Source: Megaustenia siamemsis
Lineage: Eukaryota; Mollusca; Gastropoda; Stylommatophora; Ariophantidae
Reading direction: 5' to 3'
NCBI GenBank assembly: GCA_032433765.1
Contig: JAVIAB010000051.1
Coordinates: forward strand, 80,864,847-80,928,846
DNA length: 64,000 nt
Shown: positions 30,965-41,874 of the stretch, piece after piece
Numbering within the stretch: the stretch's first letter is position 1
How the letters are laid out: the number at the start of each line of letters is the position of its first letter
Translations under genes and position numbers: made by a program
Notes under the pieces: model-generated
The model's input: the letters and a program-made list of their open reading frames with translations, nothing else
Told to the model about the DNA's origin: nothing
The model's database searches: none

Positions 30965-31245
30965 AGCCTCGGCGTTGGAGTGGTTAGTGTGCTCGCTTCC
31001 TGATCTGGAGATTTCGGGTTCGATCCCCAGCAGTGGCGGATTTGTTTTTGGATTCCGGTGTTCACCCAGCCTTTGAAAATGGATACCAGAGATTTTTCTG
31101 TTAAGTAAAGGCGGACTGGCGTGATACCGACCACATCACCCAAAAAATTTTTCCGAAGTCATAGAAAAATATGGCCAATAACACCACTTGACCCTATACG
31201 TCTAGCAAGCTATGAAGGGATCCTTTATTTACTTTTACTTTGGCA
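30965..31245 (+). mobile_element. SINE1, full-length tRNA-derived copy
   Basis: It has the best-preserved promoter of the family: an A box in cggcgttggagtggttagtg (30971-30990) and a perfect-looking B box in gggttcgatcccc (about 31017-31029). The body carries ggattccggtgttcacccag, accgaccacatcaccc and a terminal tatttactttt. The flanks tactttagcag (about 30952) and tactttggcag (about 31236) may be a target duplication with one mismatch. Confidence 0.82.
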
Positions 31246-31779
31246 GGGATAGTATCATTTTCAGAAACTTTAACCTTTGAGTGGTCGCGAATTTCATTAT
31301 GTGCTTCTTTGTCATTGTATTTGAAATAAATGAGTTTCATTTGGTTTGGGACTTGCACAGAGACAGAGAAGGCTAATGTGATTTTCTCAGGGCAGTGGAT
31401 AAAATAAATATGAATCTAACTATAGTGTTTTGGATGATCCTAAATTCACATTATAGTGCTATGTGATAATATGCAGACATACGTGAGAAATGCCGAATAA
31501 ACAGGTAGTTGAAAAAAACTGTGGAAAACGGATTTTAAAAATGGGATATCTATGTTGCAAAAACTCAACACGGCGATGTTCCAAAATAGAGAGGATTGCT
31601 TGCAGTAAAGTAGGAGGTAATGCACGAAACATAAAAAAAAATAAATGCTGAAGAAGAAATTACTTGTACATAGATATATTTTTTTGTTAAAGTATAAGTA
31701 ATGAGGAATAAAAAGAAAAAAGATTATAAATATAAAATAAAAAAGTGGTACATGAAAAAAGCTGGTGGAAAACGACCTA
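31246..31779. other. Unassigned sequence
   Basis: AT-rich; no gene recognised. Confidence 0.4.
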
Positions 31780-31975
31780 GTTGTAGCTTAGTTAGTTCCT
31801 CTCGGGTCGAAGACGGCACAGCGGGCAGAATCATGAAACGCCATGTCTTGGCTGAACTGGTATATCTTGTAGCACTTATCTTGTTCTTAAGCCAATGGGT
31901 GAGCCCTCCATATTTTGTTGATTCTGCTTAAAGTTTCTTTTGGTCTTCCTTTTTTCTTTTGCCACCGGCGTTAAA
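31780..31975 (-). pseudogene. LINE ORF2 C-terminal remnant
   Basis: The minus strand shows PVAKEKRKTKRNF (the GKRKRGRPK-like block, about 31970-31930) and then a piece reading KTWRFMI and RCAVFDPRGTN (about 31855-31780). This fits the usual W-(R)-x-(L/M)-(V/I)..ALC-S-T-R end. Weak, diverged. Confidence 0.4.
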
Positions 31976-32024
31976 ATGACAATTAAAAATTCAAATTGCA
32001 AATACAATGAAGCCCTAAATAGGA

Positions 32025-32225
32025 TGGGATAATACAATAATTGGTATAATAATACAAATATTTGAGATAATAATATAAATTATTTGGATAATACTATAAA
32101 TATTTGGAATAATAATACAAATACCTGAGATAATAATACAAATACGTGTGCTAATAATAAATATTCTTGGGATAATAATACACATACTTGTGATATTAAT
32201 AGAAATACTTGAAATAATTATGAAC
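32025..32225. repeat. AT-rich degenerate tandem repeat
   Basis: Repeats of roughly 27-30 bp built from ggataataatacaaatatttg-like units, about 7 copies. The isoleucine-rich reverse ORF is its artefact. Confidence 0.8.
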
Positions 32226-32781
32226 AAAAAAGTAAAAAAGAAGTGGGAGGTATAACATTTAATGAGAGCGGTCGCTTCCTTACAGAAACCATGTATTCAA
32301 GATCTAGCACTGTTTTCATTACAAATTAAATGTATCTATCCCAAGTCTCAAAACGCCGACCTGACATAGTCGTTTTCTTTGTTCCCTTTTACAGCGAAAT
32401 ATATTGCACTGTTCTTTCATCATACAGTTTCTTACATCTGTCTTCTGTGCACGCTTGATTGTGACTAAATCCATAGCTTTTGATGTTCTTTGACCTTAAT
32501 GAAAGATAGCAGTTACCTATAATCAGAGTGCTCTTCTAGAAGAACAGTAATACCAGAATAAGGAATTGTTTCGTAAGCGGGGTGGTTTGTTCTTAGCGTT
32601 TGTCTTTATGGGAATTTTGCATGATACCGCTAAACAAGAGGGGCTTCGCGATAGAAGTGGTTAATGATACGATCTGTTGTAGACAAGCGAGCAACTCTTC
32701 CGTGTAATTCTCACTGGAACTACCATACACCTTCTGAAATGCATCTTCCCTGCCTTAATGGGGGTATGGAAAATATGATGT
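32226..32781. other. Unassigned sequence before the MITE
   Basis: The stretch tcttagcgtttgtctttatggg, followed by a gcatgataccgct-like sequence (32593-32632), recurs at 34829-34870, so part of it is an undefined dispersed repeat. Confidence 0.45.
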
Positions 32782-32783
32782 TA

Positions 32784-33639
32784 TAGCTCGTTCACAAATT
32801 CGTGCCCACAGAGTTTATTAATTATCTCGGAAACTGTTTGATGAATTTCTGTCATTCTTTTTTGTGAAGTCGTATTTTTTTTTCACCGAACTTTAGTGTG
32901 ATTTTTTGCCCTACTGTCATGCATTTAGGAAAGATTGTTGCTTATTAGAGGTATATAAAAATATTATTTTCTTGCTTGTCCTACATTTTAGGATTTTACA
33001 ATACCCACATTTGTTGTAATCAACTCACCGATTAAAAGGCAAATTTAACGTGCACACCCCACAATCTTAGCACCGTTTCGTACTCTTAACTTGTAATAAA
33101 GCGCCACTCAGAGGTTTGTTTTTTTTTTGGTAATTTCATTTCCGTTTTCTTGTTAAATTGGTCTAGAGGCGTATTTTGACAAAAAATTTTCAATAAAGAA
33201 TATTCCTGTATGTGTCTTAATTTGTAAGCTGTTGTGAAATGACTATTTTATTTTTAAAACATGAAGAGTTTAAAGTGTAAATTCATCACTATGCAAAAGG
33301 TAACTGTGTTATTGTACATGCACTTTTGCAAGGAATCTGAAAGAGGGCAGTTATATTACTATTCAATGTAATACGGATAAGCCTTTGGCGTGCATAGTTA
33401 GAAAATTAACGTAATTTTCAGTAAAATCTAATTTTTAAAGCACGCGGTTTGATATTTTCCTAAAATTATATAACAAAAAAAGATTTGTGCAAAATTCAGA
33501 CTACTTTTGTACTTAAATGTTATCAAATCTGAAGGTCGGTGAAAAAATAAGATTTCATAAAAAAAGAATTACTGAAATTCATCAAACAGTTTACGAGATA
33601 AATGATCAACTCTGTGGGCACGAATTTGTGAACGAACTA
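32784..33639 (+). mobile_element. MITE-like deletion derivative of the DDE transposon superfamily (element D)
   Basis: TA at 32782-32783 and 33640-33641 flanks inverted repeats of about 115 bp that begin TAG(C/T)TCGTTCACAAATTCG. Length is 856 bp. It keeps the first part of a transposase reading frame (about 33262-33370) and has lost the rest. Terminal sequence resembles element C (TAGCTTGTTTCAT) as well as A and B (TAGTCCGTTCA), so it represents a fourth subfamily. It could only move with transposase supplied elsewhere. Confidence 0.88.
33262..33370 (+). pseudogene. Transposase N-terminal stub inside element D
   Basis: The frame opens MKSLKCKFITMQKVTVLLYM, then KESERGQLYYYSM and a stop. It parallels MSLKCKFITMQKV of element A at the same distance from the left end. 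Everything downstream of about residue 36 is deleted. Confidence 0.85.
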
Positions 33640-33789
33640 TAGTAACCATATTTTTCCATGACCTCTGCACAATGTTTGGATCATGTGATTATTTATACGC
33701 CAGGCTGTCTTTACTTCCCAAAAACATCTCTGGCACAAATGTTTTAAGGCTGAACGTACCTCGGAGTCTTGTTGTTCCCAAAAAGAAAA

Positions 33790-33862
33790 AAAAAAAACAC
33801 GCAACTTTTGGGAATTGAATCCTAACACTTTTGATCCTGAAGCGAGCTTAACCATTCATCTG
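33790..33862 (-). mobile_element. tRNA-like SINE head remnant
   Basis: The minus strand reads atggttaagctcgcttcagg (A-box-like) and then ttaggattcaattccc (B-box-like) before an A-rich tail. Body sequence is not defined. Confidence 0.4.
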
Positions 33863-33960
33863 GGTACAAATAATAATACATAAATATTATTATATGGGGA
33901 ACTTCCGAGGCGATAATAGGGAATAATAGAACAAAGAAGTATGTGTTAGCACTCGGAAAA

Positions 33961-34158
33961 ATTGACAGACAAACAACAATAGAAAAAAACGAAGAACAAT
34001 ATATGGTCCGAAGTGGGATCGAACCCGTACTCAGTGGCACCGCGCCTTGCCACGAGAAGCCGAACGCTTGGCACACTACCACGCAGCCAACTAAAAAATT
34101 GGCTATTGCAGTAGTGTCTTACACGATGACGTTCTCAATGACTATAGCATAGGGTAAC
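33961..34158 (-). mobile_element. SINE3, tRNA-derived, with 16-bp target duplication
   Basis: GTTAGCACTCGGAAAA occurs exactly at 33945-33960 and 34159-34174 and brackets 198 bp. On the minus strand the insert has a tRNA-like head: ggctgcgtggtagtgtgcca (A-box region) and tacgggttcgatccc (B box), then cacttcggacc and an A/T-rich tail. A related copy is at 62150-62255. Confidence 0.88.
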
Positions 34159-34174
34159 GTTAGCACTCGGAAAA

Positions 34175-35359
34175 CCATTAACCATTCATCCACCGAGGCT
34201 CCATACTCTAGCTTAAATGTATATTTTTTAAAATTTTCTCACCAGTTTCTGAGTGACCAGGACATACTCCATAAAATTGTCATACTGTCAGATTAGTAAA
34301 TAGTTTACAATATATGAAGTAGTACTTGCTTGGTATAATATGATTCTTCATGTAATGACTACTACCTAAATGGTAGTACATTTCAATTACTAAAATATAC
34401 TCAAAAAATCTATAAACACATATGTAAAGTACACATTTCCTTCCTCAAGAATCGGTATGTTTCCTGCAAAAATCGAGGCATTGCATACTTCTTGAATACG
34501 TTTAGACATTAGCAACAGGCGAATATGGGCTATGGATAATACACATTGTATTCTATTTATTTATTTTCGTTCTAAAGAATTTTCTTGAAGGAAAGTACAA
34601 GTATTGGATGCGCATGATAAATTGTGTCCAACAATTTGTGCCCACTCAAAAGTGTTAGATTTTGAAATTAACAGGACAGAACTTTGTGATTCGTTCATTC
34701 AGTTTCTTCATGGGCAGAAGACGGCATGGGGTGGAACTCTTATTTCTCCACGATTAACGATCTGATGTTAATTCTTGGAAGTCTTGGTTGTTTCTTAGTC
34801 CCATGGTTGAGCCTTCCCTATATTCGTTCTTCTTAGCGATCGTCTTTATGGGAATCCTGCATGATACCACTGCACAAGATGCGCTTTGCGATAGAAAGGG
34901 TTAATGATATGGAAAAGCGAGCAACTTCTTGTATATAGTTTGTCAAACCTACTTCACTGTTGTAGGTTATTTCTTTTAGTTTTTGAAAGCTGTTTTCTAA
35001 TTCGTGTTGCGAGTGCATCCTAAATTATGCGGTCCTGACGATAAACACGATTCATGGTTATTAAGACATCATGTTTGGACATGTTTTATTGCTCGCGCGC
35101 GCACGTGAGGTCTTTAACGAATGCAAAATGAGTGCCATAATCTAACAAGAGTTCTGAGTGTTGGATGATATACCGGAGATAACCATTTCTGAACCTGCCA
35201 ATACGATTGCTACGATCAGTTGCATCTTTAAAACATACTTCAGTTAGCTTATGGTTGCTAACGTTTTTATCATAGCACTACCTTTGCCGTCTCCGCAACA
35301 AAATGTTGCTGTCATCAAGGTCTATTCTACTCTATATCGTGCCTTTATAATGCACTCTA
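34175..35359. other. Unassigned AT-rich sequence
   Basis: Apart from the repeat shared with 32593-32632 (34829-34870), nothing was recognised. Confidence 0.4.
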
Positions 35360-35590
35360 AGGAGATTTGATGCTAGTTCTTGGTTGTTTCTTGCCCCTAT
35401 AGTTGAGCCTCCCCTAGTAATTGTTATGAGTAGCGATTCTCTTGGTTTTCCTTGTTTTCTTTTACCAGATGGTTTCAACATGAATGCCTGATAGCGAAAT
35501 TTACTTCATTCATTCTAAACACATGGCCGATGCATCTCCAACGCCTTCTTCTTATAAAAGTCGACATGTATTCTTGCTTTGACTCGTCTC
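35360..35590 (-). pseudogene. LINE ORF2 C-terminal remnant
   Basis: The minus strand shows RRRWRCIGHVFRMNEVNFAI (about 35562-35500), the 'R-R-W-(R)-W-IGH-V-x-R' block, then a frame-shifted LKPSGKRKQGKPRES (about 35480-35440). Upstream and downstream parts are absent. Confidence 0.55.
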
Positions 35591-35599
35591 TTATCTATG

Positions 35600-35884
35600 G
35601 TTATGGTTATGGAAGACCCCGGTATCACTGCAAACGAATTAAAATCCATAATTGCTCAACCGCCGTGCCAGTGGAATCACCCGAATTTACTATCTCATCT
35701 CCCAAACAAAGAAAGATAGCTGTAGTCCCCATCATAGCAGTCTGAGCACACGCCAAAAGACATAAGGCGAAACCGCACAGAAAGTGAACACAGCCATCTG
35801 TTCTCCATCATACGATATCATCATTCATCGTAAACAATCGGAATATCGAAACACAATCAAAACGGATGAAACGCACAGCTCACG
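35600..35884 (+). mobile_element. Dispersed 280-bp repeat, copy 2
   Basis: Same orientation and about 90% alike to 22722-23005: ggttatggaagaccccggta at one end and gaaacgcacagctcac at the other. Nothing outside these limits is shared, which defines the unit. Confidence 0.75.
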
Positions 35885-36439
35885 GTGTGCACAGAGCACT
35901 TAACTCAGTATCTCCTGCAACAAACCGGACTTGAAATAATAGGAAACTGCAACAAGAAACACTTTTCAGCCGCAGCCTTTAATAGTTCCTGCTGCCTATC
36001 CACCATATTGACTGGAAGTTCACGTCCCTCTGAAAATGATGATCGTCATATTTTAAAAAAAAATGTATAACGCTTGATGATGTGAGGACATCATTTTGAC
36101 TCCAAATCCGAACATATGAAACACAGTTAGTCGTCGGATTATCACCGTCGCACATCAAACAACAGACTGTAAGAACGCCTTGCAATGTGAATTTGAGTAA
36201 TGATAAATCCCTTCTGACTAACATGAATATCCGGGGTTCACCCCGGTGCTGCAATATCATGATCGAAACGCCATTTCGCCTTTCACTGTTCGCGTACGGC
36301 CGTTTTAGGCATATACAATCCCGTTTCTTATCTGTGCGTTTGAAATGTATTCTTTCTAGCTTATATTTGAGATCCTACGAAGACATTTCTTTTCAAAGGG
36401 ATTTAATTTCCTATCTAAAGTTTTGATGGATTTCAAATT
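35885..36439. other. Unassigned sequence
   Basis: No family recognised; several short open frames look random. Confidence 0.4.
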
Positions 36440-37110
36440 CTTTCGTCCAAACGTTAACATTTGAATTACATAGGAGTTGAACGGTTTAAAGTTGCTTCTT
36501 TTACTGATTTTGTTGATTCTTTTACTGAGAACTTTAGATCTCCTGATGTTTGTTAGTTTGTTGAAATTCTTTTACTGATTTTGTTGATTCTTTTACTGAT
36601 AACTTTGGATCTCCAGATTTTTGTTAGTTTGTTGAAATTCTTTTACTGATTTTGTTGATTCTTTTACTGATAACTTTGGATCTCCAGATTTTTGTTAGTT
36701 TGTTGAAATTCTTTTACTGATTTTGTTGATTCTTTTACTGATAACTTTGGATCTCCAGATGTTTGTTAGTTTGTTGAAATCATTTGATGCTAATGCGATG
36801 CGTGTCATAACATTGGAAGTTTTGTCTCCAGGCCTGGACAATGTGCTGCCTAGGTAGGTAAAATTTGTAATTTTCGGGTACAATGTCATTGTTAGTTGTT
36901 ATATCAGATGCTTTGTTGGTGATACCCATGACTTTATGTTTTAATCGTATTGATCTGGAGGTCTATTTAAATAGAAATATCGCGGAGTCCCATTTTTTAA
37001 AATAAAAATATGTAGAGCTCAAAATTGCCAAGTCGTCTGCAAAGTCGAAATCTTCCAGGAGTTGATCATCAATTCTTTTAATACCTGTCTTCTAGTGATT
37101 TTCACAAGAC
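36440..37110 (-). pseudogene. LINE ORF2 fragment with an internal 71-bp tandem repeat
   Basis: The minus strand shows an LLEDFDFADDLAIL block (about 37070-37025; catalytic FADD) and then, downstream on the gene, KITNFTYLGSTLSRPGDKTS followed by NDFNKLTNIWRSK (36889-36760). The position after IWRSK is expanded by a 71-bp tandem repeat (36497-36780). Frames are broken between blocks. Confidence 0.65.
36497..36780. repeat. 71-bp tandem repeat, 4 units
   Basis: Unit landmarks are gatctccagatttttgttag, tttgttgaaattctttta and a ctgataactttg-like end. Repeat phases fall at 36536, 36607, 36678 and 36749. It was generated from LINE coding sequence. Confidence 0.93.
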
Positions 37111-37689
37111 CCATTCAATTGCAGTTCCGAATGAAAGGGATGACGCGACATATTCTTGTTTCTGGGGACCAGTCAGTGTTGCCAATTTCTGTTCTCACAT
37201 AGAAAAAAGAATCTGACTGAAAAGCTTTTATAATATTCACATATTTTGTAGGAAATCAATAGGTGTTAGGATTCCATTCTGTTCTATCCATGGAACCAGT
37301 TTAACTGCAGTCAGGAATTCCCCATATCCGCTCCACTACTTGTCACAGCATGTTTCAAAATGCATCTGTAAATTCCGTTGACAAGATCGCTCAGTGCACG
37401 TCTTACTCGACTGCACTGGCGACAGTTCCAAACCTCCTTAGTCGCCTCTTACGATATGTATGACAGATAACAGTGACTTTATTTTCTGCACCCAGCGTGG
37501 GAGCCAAACAACCTCCGGTTGTCCAAGAAGGCGGCTTATTTTAATTTCGGAGGGTGGATTATATAATAAAGTGACCGAAAAGGTTTCTCTAAAGGATAAA
37601 TATTTTTTAAAAGTTGTGTTAAATGTTCTATTCAATGGGGAGGACAAGATCAGATAAGTAGTTTTAAAATGTAACCATTAAAATAATTA
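37111..37689. other. Unassigned sequence
   Basis: No family recognised. Confidence 0.4.
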
Positions 37690-38125
37690 TCATCATCATG
37701 TACCGGGCCTGCTGGCGTAGGTAATCATGTCTCTCCACAACTTTCGATCTCGGCAGCTATTTATTATTTCTGTTGTTGAATGGCCAAGCCATTCTCTTAA
37801 GATGTCTGTTATTTTTTTTCTCTTTGCTTCCCTCTATCTCTTCGTCCCTCAATTTTTCCAGTTGTTACAATATATTCCAGTTGTTCTCTTCTCATTACAT
37901 GGCCAAAAAACGATGATTGTTTCTTCCTATTATTGGAAATTAGCTCTCTTTTTGCTTTGACCTCTCTCAGAACATCTTTATTACTCTTAGCTGTCCATGG
38001 TACTCTCAACATTCTTCTGTAAAACCACATTTCTACAGACTCCAGTGATTTTCTTGTCTGTTGTCCTATTGTCCATGATTCGCATCCATATGTTAAGACT
38101 GGCTCTACGTAACATTTAAGAACTT
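37690..38125 (-). pseudogene. LINE subfamily B, 3'-end fragment
   Basis: The minus-strand frame 37809-38030 reads MWFYRRMLRVPWTAKSNKDV, KQSSFFGHVMRREQLEYI and VTTGKIEGRRDRGKQREK. It is followed by decayed LWRDMI..Y sequence and a (GATGAT)n tail at 37690-37698. It is closest to the B copy nested at 23295-23995. Confidence 0.8.
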
Positions 38126-38384
38126 ACTTAAAAAAGTTATAGTTAAACCATAAAAAAGATCTCATGTGATTTCTAGTGATCTAGCACGTGGGAGACATTA
38201 ACAGACTACCCCTACCTGTGTTTTTAAGTTAAGCCCTTAACTTATGACTGACTCAGCAGGTCGGTAAGGGATACACTTTTTATGTTTAGAGAAACCACAA
38301 AAAAATGGAGATAGACCACAAATATAAAGTAGGAACCATCAAAATACGCGGAATAAAAACATACAGAAGTTGAACTTATAGTAA

Positions 38385-38650
38385 GAAATGACAAAGTGGA
38401 AAATTGAAATACTAGGATTAGCGGACACCAGAAGAAAACTGCAACAGATTTAAGAAAACACACTTGAACTACACTAAAATATTTTCACGAGTAGACAGCA
38501 CAGAAAGAGCAATAAACAGAGTAGGATCTGTCATCGGCCCAGAACACGCAAAGAATGTTCTAATGTAGAAATAAAATACTAATAAAAGGATGGAAATGGC
38601 AGGACAAAATCACTAACATAGAATTATGAAAATGTACCAATCAAATACCA
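38385..38650 (+). pseudogene. LINE endonuclease domain, N-terminal part (split)
   Basis: TKWKIEILGLADTRRKLQQI (about 38391-38450) matches the first strand and E-T-R motif of LINE AP-endonuclease domains (here D-T-R), followed by an R-V-G-x-x-IGPEHAKNVL-like block (about 38517-38565, frame-shifted). It continues after the fragment at 38650-38960. Confidence 0.5.
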
Positions 38651-38956
38651 GTGGATAAAGAGATACAGCGAAGACGATGGCGCTGGATAGGACACCCACT
38701 GTGGAAGCCAACTGAAAGTATTACACAACAGGCCCTTTTTTGGAATCCCCAGGGGAAAAGACAAAGAAGAAGACCAAGGAATTCTTGGAGAAGACAAATA
38801 GAAGCAGAGATGAAGATGGTGGGGAAGACATGGACTGATTTTAAAAGAATGGCAAAAACAGAACGATTTGGAAAATGTTTGTTGAAGACCTATGCTCCAC
38901 TGGGAGCTAAAAAGGTAGTAGAAAAAGAAGAAGAAAATACTACTCAGAAAAAATAA
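38651..38956 (+). pseudogene. LINE ORF2 C-terminal fragment lying between two endonuclease pieces
   Basis: A clean 101-codon frame reads EIQRRRWRWIGHPLWKPTES, NPQGKRQRRRPRNSWRRQIE and TWTDFKRMAKTERFGKCLLK. This is the standard LINE C-terminal arrangement, complete to its end, then an AAG/GAA-rich tail. Its better preservation than the flanking endonuclease pieces suggests a later insertion. Confidence 0.72.
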
Positions 38957-40110
38957 TCACAACCAGACTACTAGAAGTCGACCGAAGACAACTTATATAC
39001 ACATGCTTGTATCATTAACAAAAATAGACAGCGAAGAATTCTATGAGACACTAAATGAAATTGTCAACAAGATTGATGAAAGCAACGACATGTTAGTGAT
39101 GGGAGATTTTAATGGAAGGCTTGGGAAACGCAAAAGTGAGAACAGAGATACCCTGGGACCCTTTGGAGATAAGACAGCTGAGATAAAGGAAAATAGAAGC
39201 AGACTGTTGGAAATATGTAATCAAAATGATTTGTTTATCGCCAACATATTCTTCAAAGACTAGTCGCAATTATAAACCTGGTACAAGTGGAATGGCACAA
39301 CATGTAGAAGCTATATACATTTTATACTAACAAGAAAACAGAACAAGAAAAGAGTAATCGACAGCAGAGCTGTCCCTAATATCACAGACGACACAGACAA
39401 TGAAGAGGTTGTGATTACACTGAGACAGCCAAAAACATAGAGAAGGTACCCGAACAAACAAAAGAGCAAAAAGAACTTACAATACAGATAAAAGATCAAG
39501 AATCAAGAACAACCCTAGAAGAAAAACTAACAGAGGAATTCAAGAAATTCCCTAACGAAGTAAGCACGGTAGAAAAAAAGTGGAAAAAGATTAAGAAAAC
39601 AGTAAACATATCAAATACAGTATGGGAAATGAAACTACGGTCAAGAAGAAGGGAAAAGGAGCACCCATGGTGGAACGAAGCAATCAGAGAAGCAATTAAA
39701 AGGAAGAAGAAAATGTTTACAAATTTGAGGAAACTAAGTAGAATATGAAAAATAAACACATGAAATTTGAACCAAGTAGAAACTGAAAAATAACCACATG
39801 AAATTTGAACCAAGTAGAAACTGAAAAATAACCACATGAAATTTGAACCAAGTAGAATCTGAAGAAGCTAAGCAAAACAAATGGACAGGATTCGGACAAA
39901 ATATGAGCAAGGACTTGAAGACAGCCACAAGGAATTTCTACAAATCAGTGAAAACAACAAGAGCGAAGAAAGAAAACCACGATCCAACTGTGCTTATAAA
40001 TGACACAGACAGACAGCCAACATCAAATAATCAACTTATGCAATAGGGATGGAAATAATAAGTTGAAGACTTATTAAACATGTCACCAACTATCAATAAT
40101 ATAACAAAAA
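38957..40110 (+). pseudogene. LINE endonuclease domain, C-terminal part, and degenerate linker
   Basis: Frame 39003-39263 contains DSEEFYETLNEIVNKIDESN then DMLVMGDFNGRLGKRKSENR, the catalytic G-D-F-N-G-R motif of AP-like endonucleases, and NDLFIANIFF. Downstream frames are heavily broken; RRREKEHPWWNEAIREAIKR-like sequence (about 39640-39700) and ESEEAKQNKWTGFGQNMSKD (from 39850) fit the region between endonuclease and RT. No RT core follows. Confidence 0.68.
39722..39865. repeat. 38-bp tandem triplication
   Basis: Units of gaaatttgaaccaagtagaa plus actgaaaaataaccacat at 39759-39796, 39797-39834 and a partial copy, preceded by a more diverged unit. It lies inside the LINE linker. Confidence 0.9.
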
Positions 40111-40169
40111 CTATTAAAGAATGCTTCTGTTAGTCTACTGTTCTATTCTTTCTCCTTTGTGTTTGCACA

Positions 40170-40480
40170 CTGACCCCTGTGTGAACTCCTCTGGTTCGGT
40201 GTGCATTTGCGCACATTTCTGCACATTCACGACAGCCACACTTTTGTTACCATTTCCTTTTCATACACACAGGATAGACATTTTTATTTTATTTTCTTTA
40301 ACATATTTCGAATATTTTTGTTTTAAATGTTTCGATATTAGTTTTGTGTGTGCGTTTTTCTTGTTTGTTCCTGCTGAAGGCCTATTGGGCCGAAACGTCG
40401 TTTAGTCTGTGTTGTCCACATATCACGTAAAGCTTCTAACATACCATTTTTTTGTAATTTTTAATTTTTCCTCATATTCA
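40170..40480 (+). repeat. Dispersed repeat with hammerhead-ribozyme-like motif (copy 2)
   Basis: Matches 17490-17800 throughout. CTGCTGA at 40371-40377 is followed by a GGCC..GGCC hairpin and GAAACGTC (to about 40399). The core is unchanged between the two copies while the flanks differ, including a shorter intervening segment here. Confidence 0.6.
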
Positions 40481-40539
40481 GCTTAACTGCAGCTTCGCAT
40501 TTTAATGCATTCATTTGCATTTCTTTGCCTTAACCCCCT

Positions 40540-41130
40540 ATCTAAATACATAGGAAGTCTAGTGACACATGACAATTCACAAACATCAGAAATAGACAAT
40601 CAAGTTTGTCAAATCGTTGGACAGCTATCACCACTAATGTCCAACACGGAAATAACTCTAGTGGCAAAATGGGCACTCAACAATACAATCTTCATGCCAA
40701 CGTTGTGCTACCAGTGCCAGTCCTGGCCCCTGGATGCAAGAACAATAAGAAAAATAACCTCTACAGAGATGAAATGTGCTAGACGAATGACATGAAACAG
40801 CCTCAGAGACAAGATCAGAAATGAAGAACTTAGAAAAAGAAGCTAGGAATAACCCCCGCCATAGAATATAAAAAAAAAAAACATATAAGGTGGTTTGACC
40901 ATGTGACAAGGCAGAAAGATAACACAACCCAACGAGTCTTAAATAAACGCTGAAAAAACACCAGACCTAAGGGCCGACCACGATCAAATTGGATTGACGG
41001 AATATTTGAAACTCTAGGAAACAACAGCAGCAGAGGCGAAAAGAAGAGCAAAAGACCGCAAATTATATCTACCCTCGACGCTGAAAGGCAGATGAGGAAG
41101 AAAAAGAAGGAGCATGGGGTGGGGGGGGGG
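40540..41130 (+). pseudogene. LINE family C, RT C-terminal part
   Basis: Frame 40505-40795 includes KYIGSLVTHDNSQTSEIDNQ and TLCYQCQSWPLDARTIRKIT, the 'YLGS' and 'Y-G-S-E-(T/S)-W' equivalents. Further frames show a TTQRVLNKR-like block, GRPRSNWIDGIFETL and NNSSRGEKKSKRPQIISTLD. It ends with an agaagaag-type tail near 41095-41112. Several stops. Confidence 0.72.
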
Positions 41131-41134
41131 GGGT

Positions 41135-41470
41135 GGCCACACCGGATGTAGTTGAGGATTTTCTTGAGTGTAGGACAGTGTAAACTGTACAATCTCTTTT
41201 GAAAATCAACAAACTTAATAATGAGCGAATATTCTAATGATTCTGTAATGATGGTTCTGAAAGTGAAACTGTAATCAATACAAGACCGATGTTGTCTGAA
41301 TCCCGCTTGTTCTTCTTTTAGTATTTTTAACCTACTGACTTCTCCAATCTTTCTAGTACCATGCTGCTGGAAGGGTTTACAAGATATTGATATTAATGTG
41401 ATCTGGCCAATTGTTACAATCTGATAGATCTCCCTTTTAGGGAATTTCACAAACACGTCATTTCCTCATT
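41135..41470 (-). pseudogene. LINE family C, RT core fragment
   Basis: The minus-strand frame 40830-41456 contains VTIGQITLISISCKPFQQ, ILKEEQAGFRQHRSCIDYSF and IIKFVDFQKRLYSLHCPTL. These are RT motifs 0-A; the catalytic Asp in IKFVDFQKR is retained. It appears to be part of one reverse-oriented LINE that continues at 41875-42790 and 43355-43565. Confidence 0.75.
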
Positions 41471-41540
41471 GTTGTTGTGGCAATTCACAGCGCCACACAT
41501 AATTGAGCAGTGATAAGAGATGATTTAAAGTAAAGGTAAA

Positions 41541-41870
41541 GTAAAGGTAAAGTACGAGACTTGAACCAGCGTCTTAGCACGCGAGTTTTCCACCCATATG
41601 TGCTCGGCCGTCTATCCAGGAGTGTTCGGAGACTTCTGCGTAGTGTCGCTTCCAGCATCGAAACTCACGATACGAGGCGGCATTCGTCACCTTCCCGGAG
41701 TAATACCCTGGTACCCATTTCTGATAGCGGCTGGGTCGACCACGGAGGTATTTTTTTTCCAACCTCGAGTACAATTCACACTGTTTCCAGCAGGAATCCA
41801 ACACGGGTTGTCCGAACGTTGGTAGCCCAGTCGGGTGGTTTTCCCAACTAGGCTACCTAGGCCTCCAATT
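41541..41870 (-). mobile_element. SINE2 copy, inserted in the reverse LINE
   Basis: Reverse complement of the copy at 56385-56707. The head, ggtagcctagttgggaaaac, is at 41870-41851, with a B-box-like gggttcgatt-type site. The other end holds agacgc(c/t)ggttcaagtctc and a (ctttac)n tail at 41530-41550. ORFs across it are shadows. Confidence 0.82.
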
Positions 41871-41874
41871 AATG

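Noticed and set aside
30969..31040. Functional tRNA gene (clear B box)
   Set aside because: The tRNA-like part continues into the SINE1 body and does not fold as a complete cloverleaf with an acceptor stem; it is a SINE promoter.
32015..32227. Isoleucine-rich reverse ORF
   Set aside because: AT-rich tandem repeat artefact.
41561..41851. Three overlapping ORFs on both strands that look like a small conserved protein
   Set aside because: They lie wholly inside a SINE2 copy; the same frames are broken in the copy at 56385-56707.
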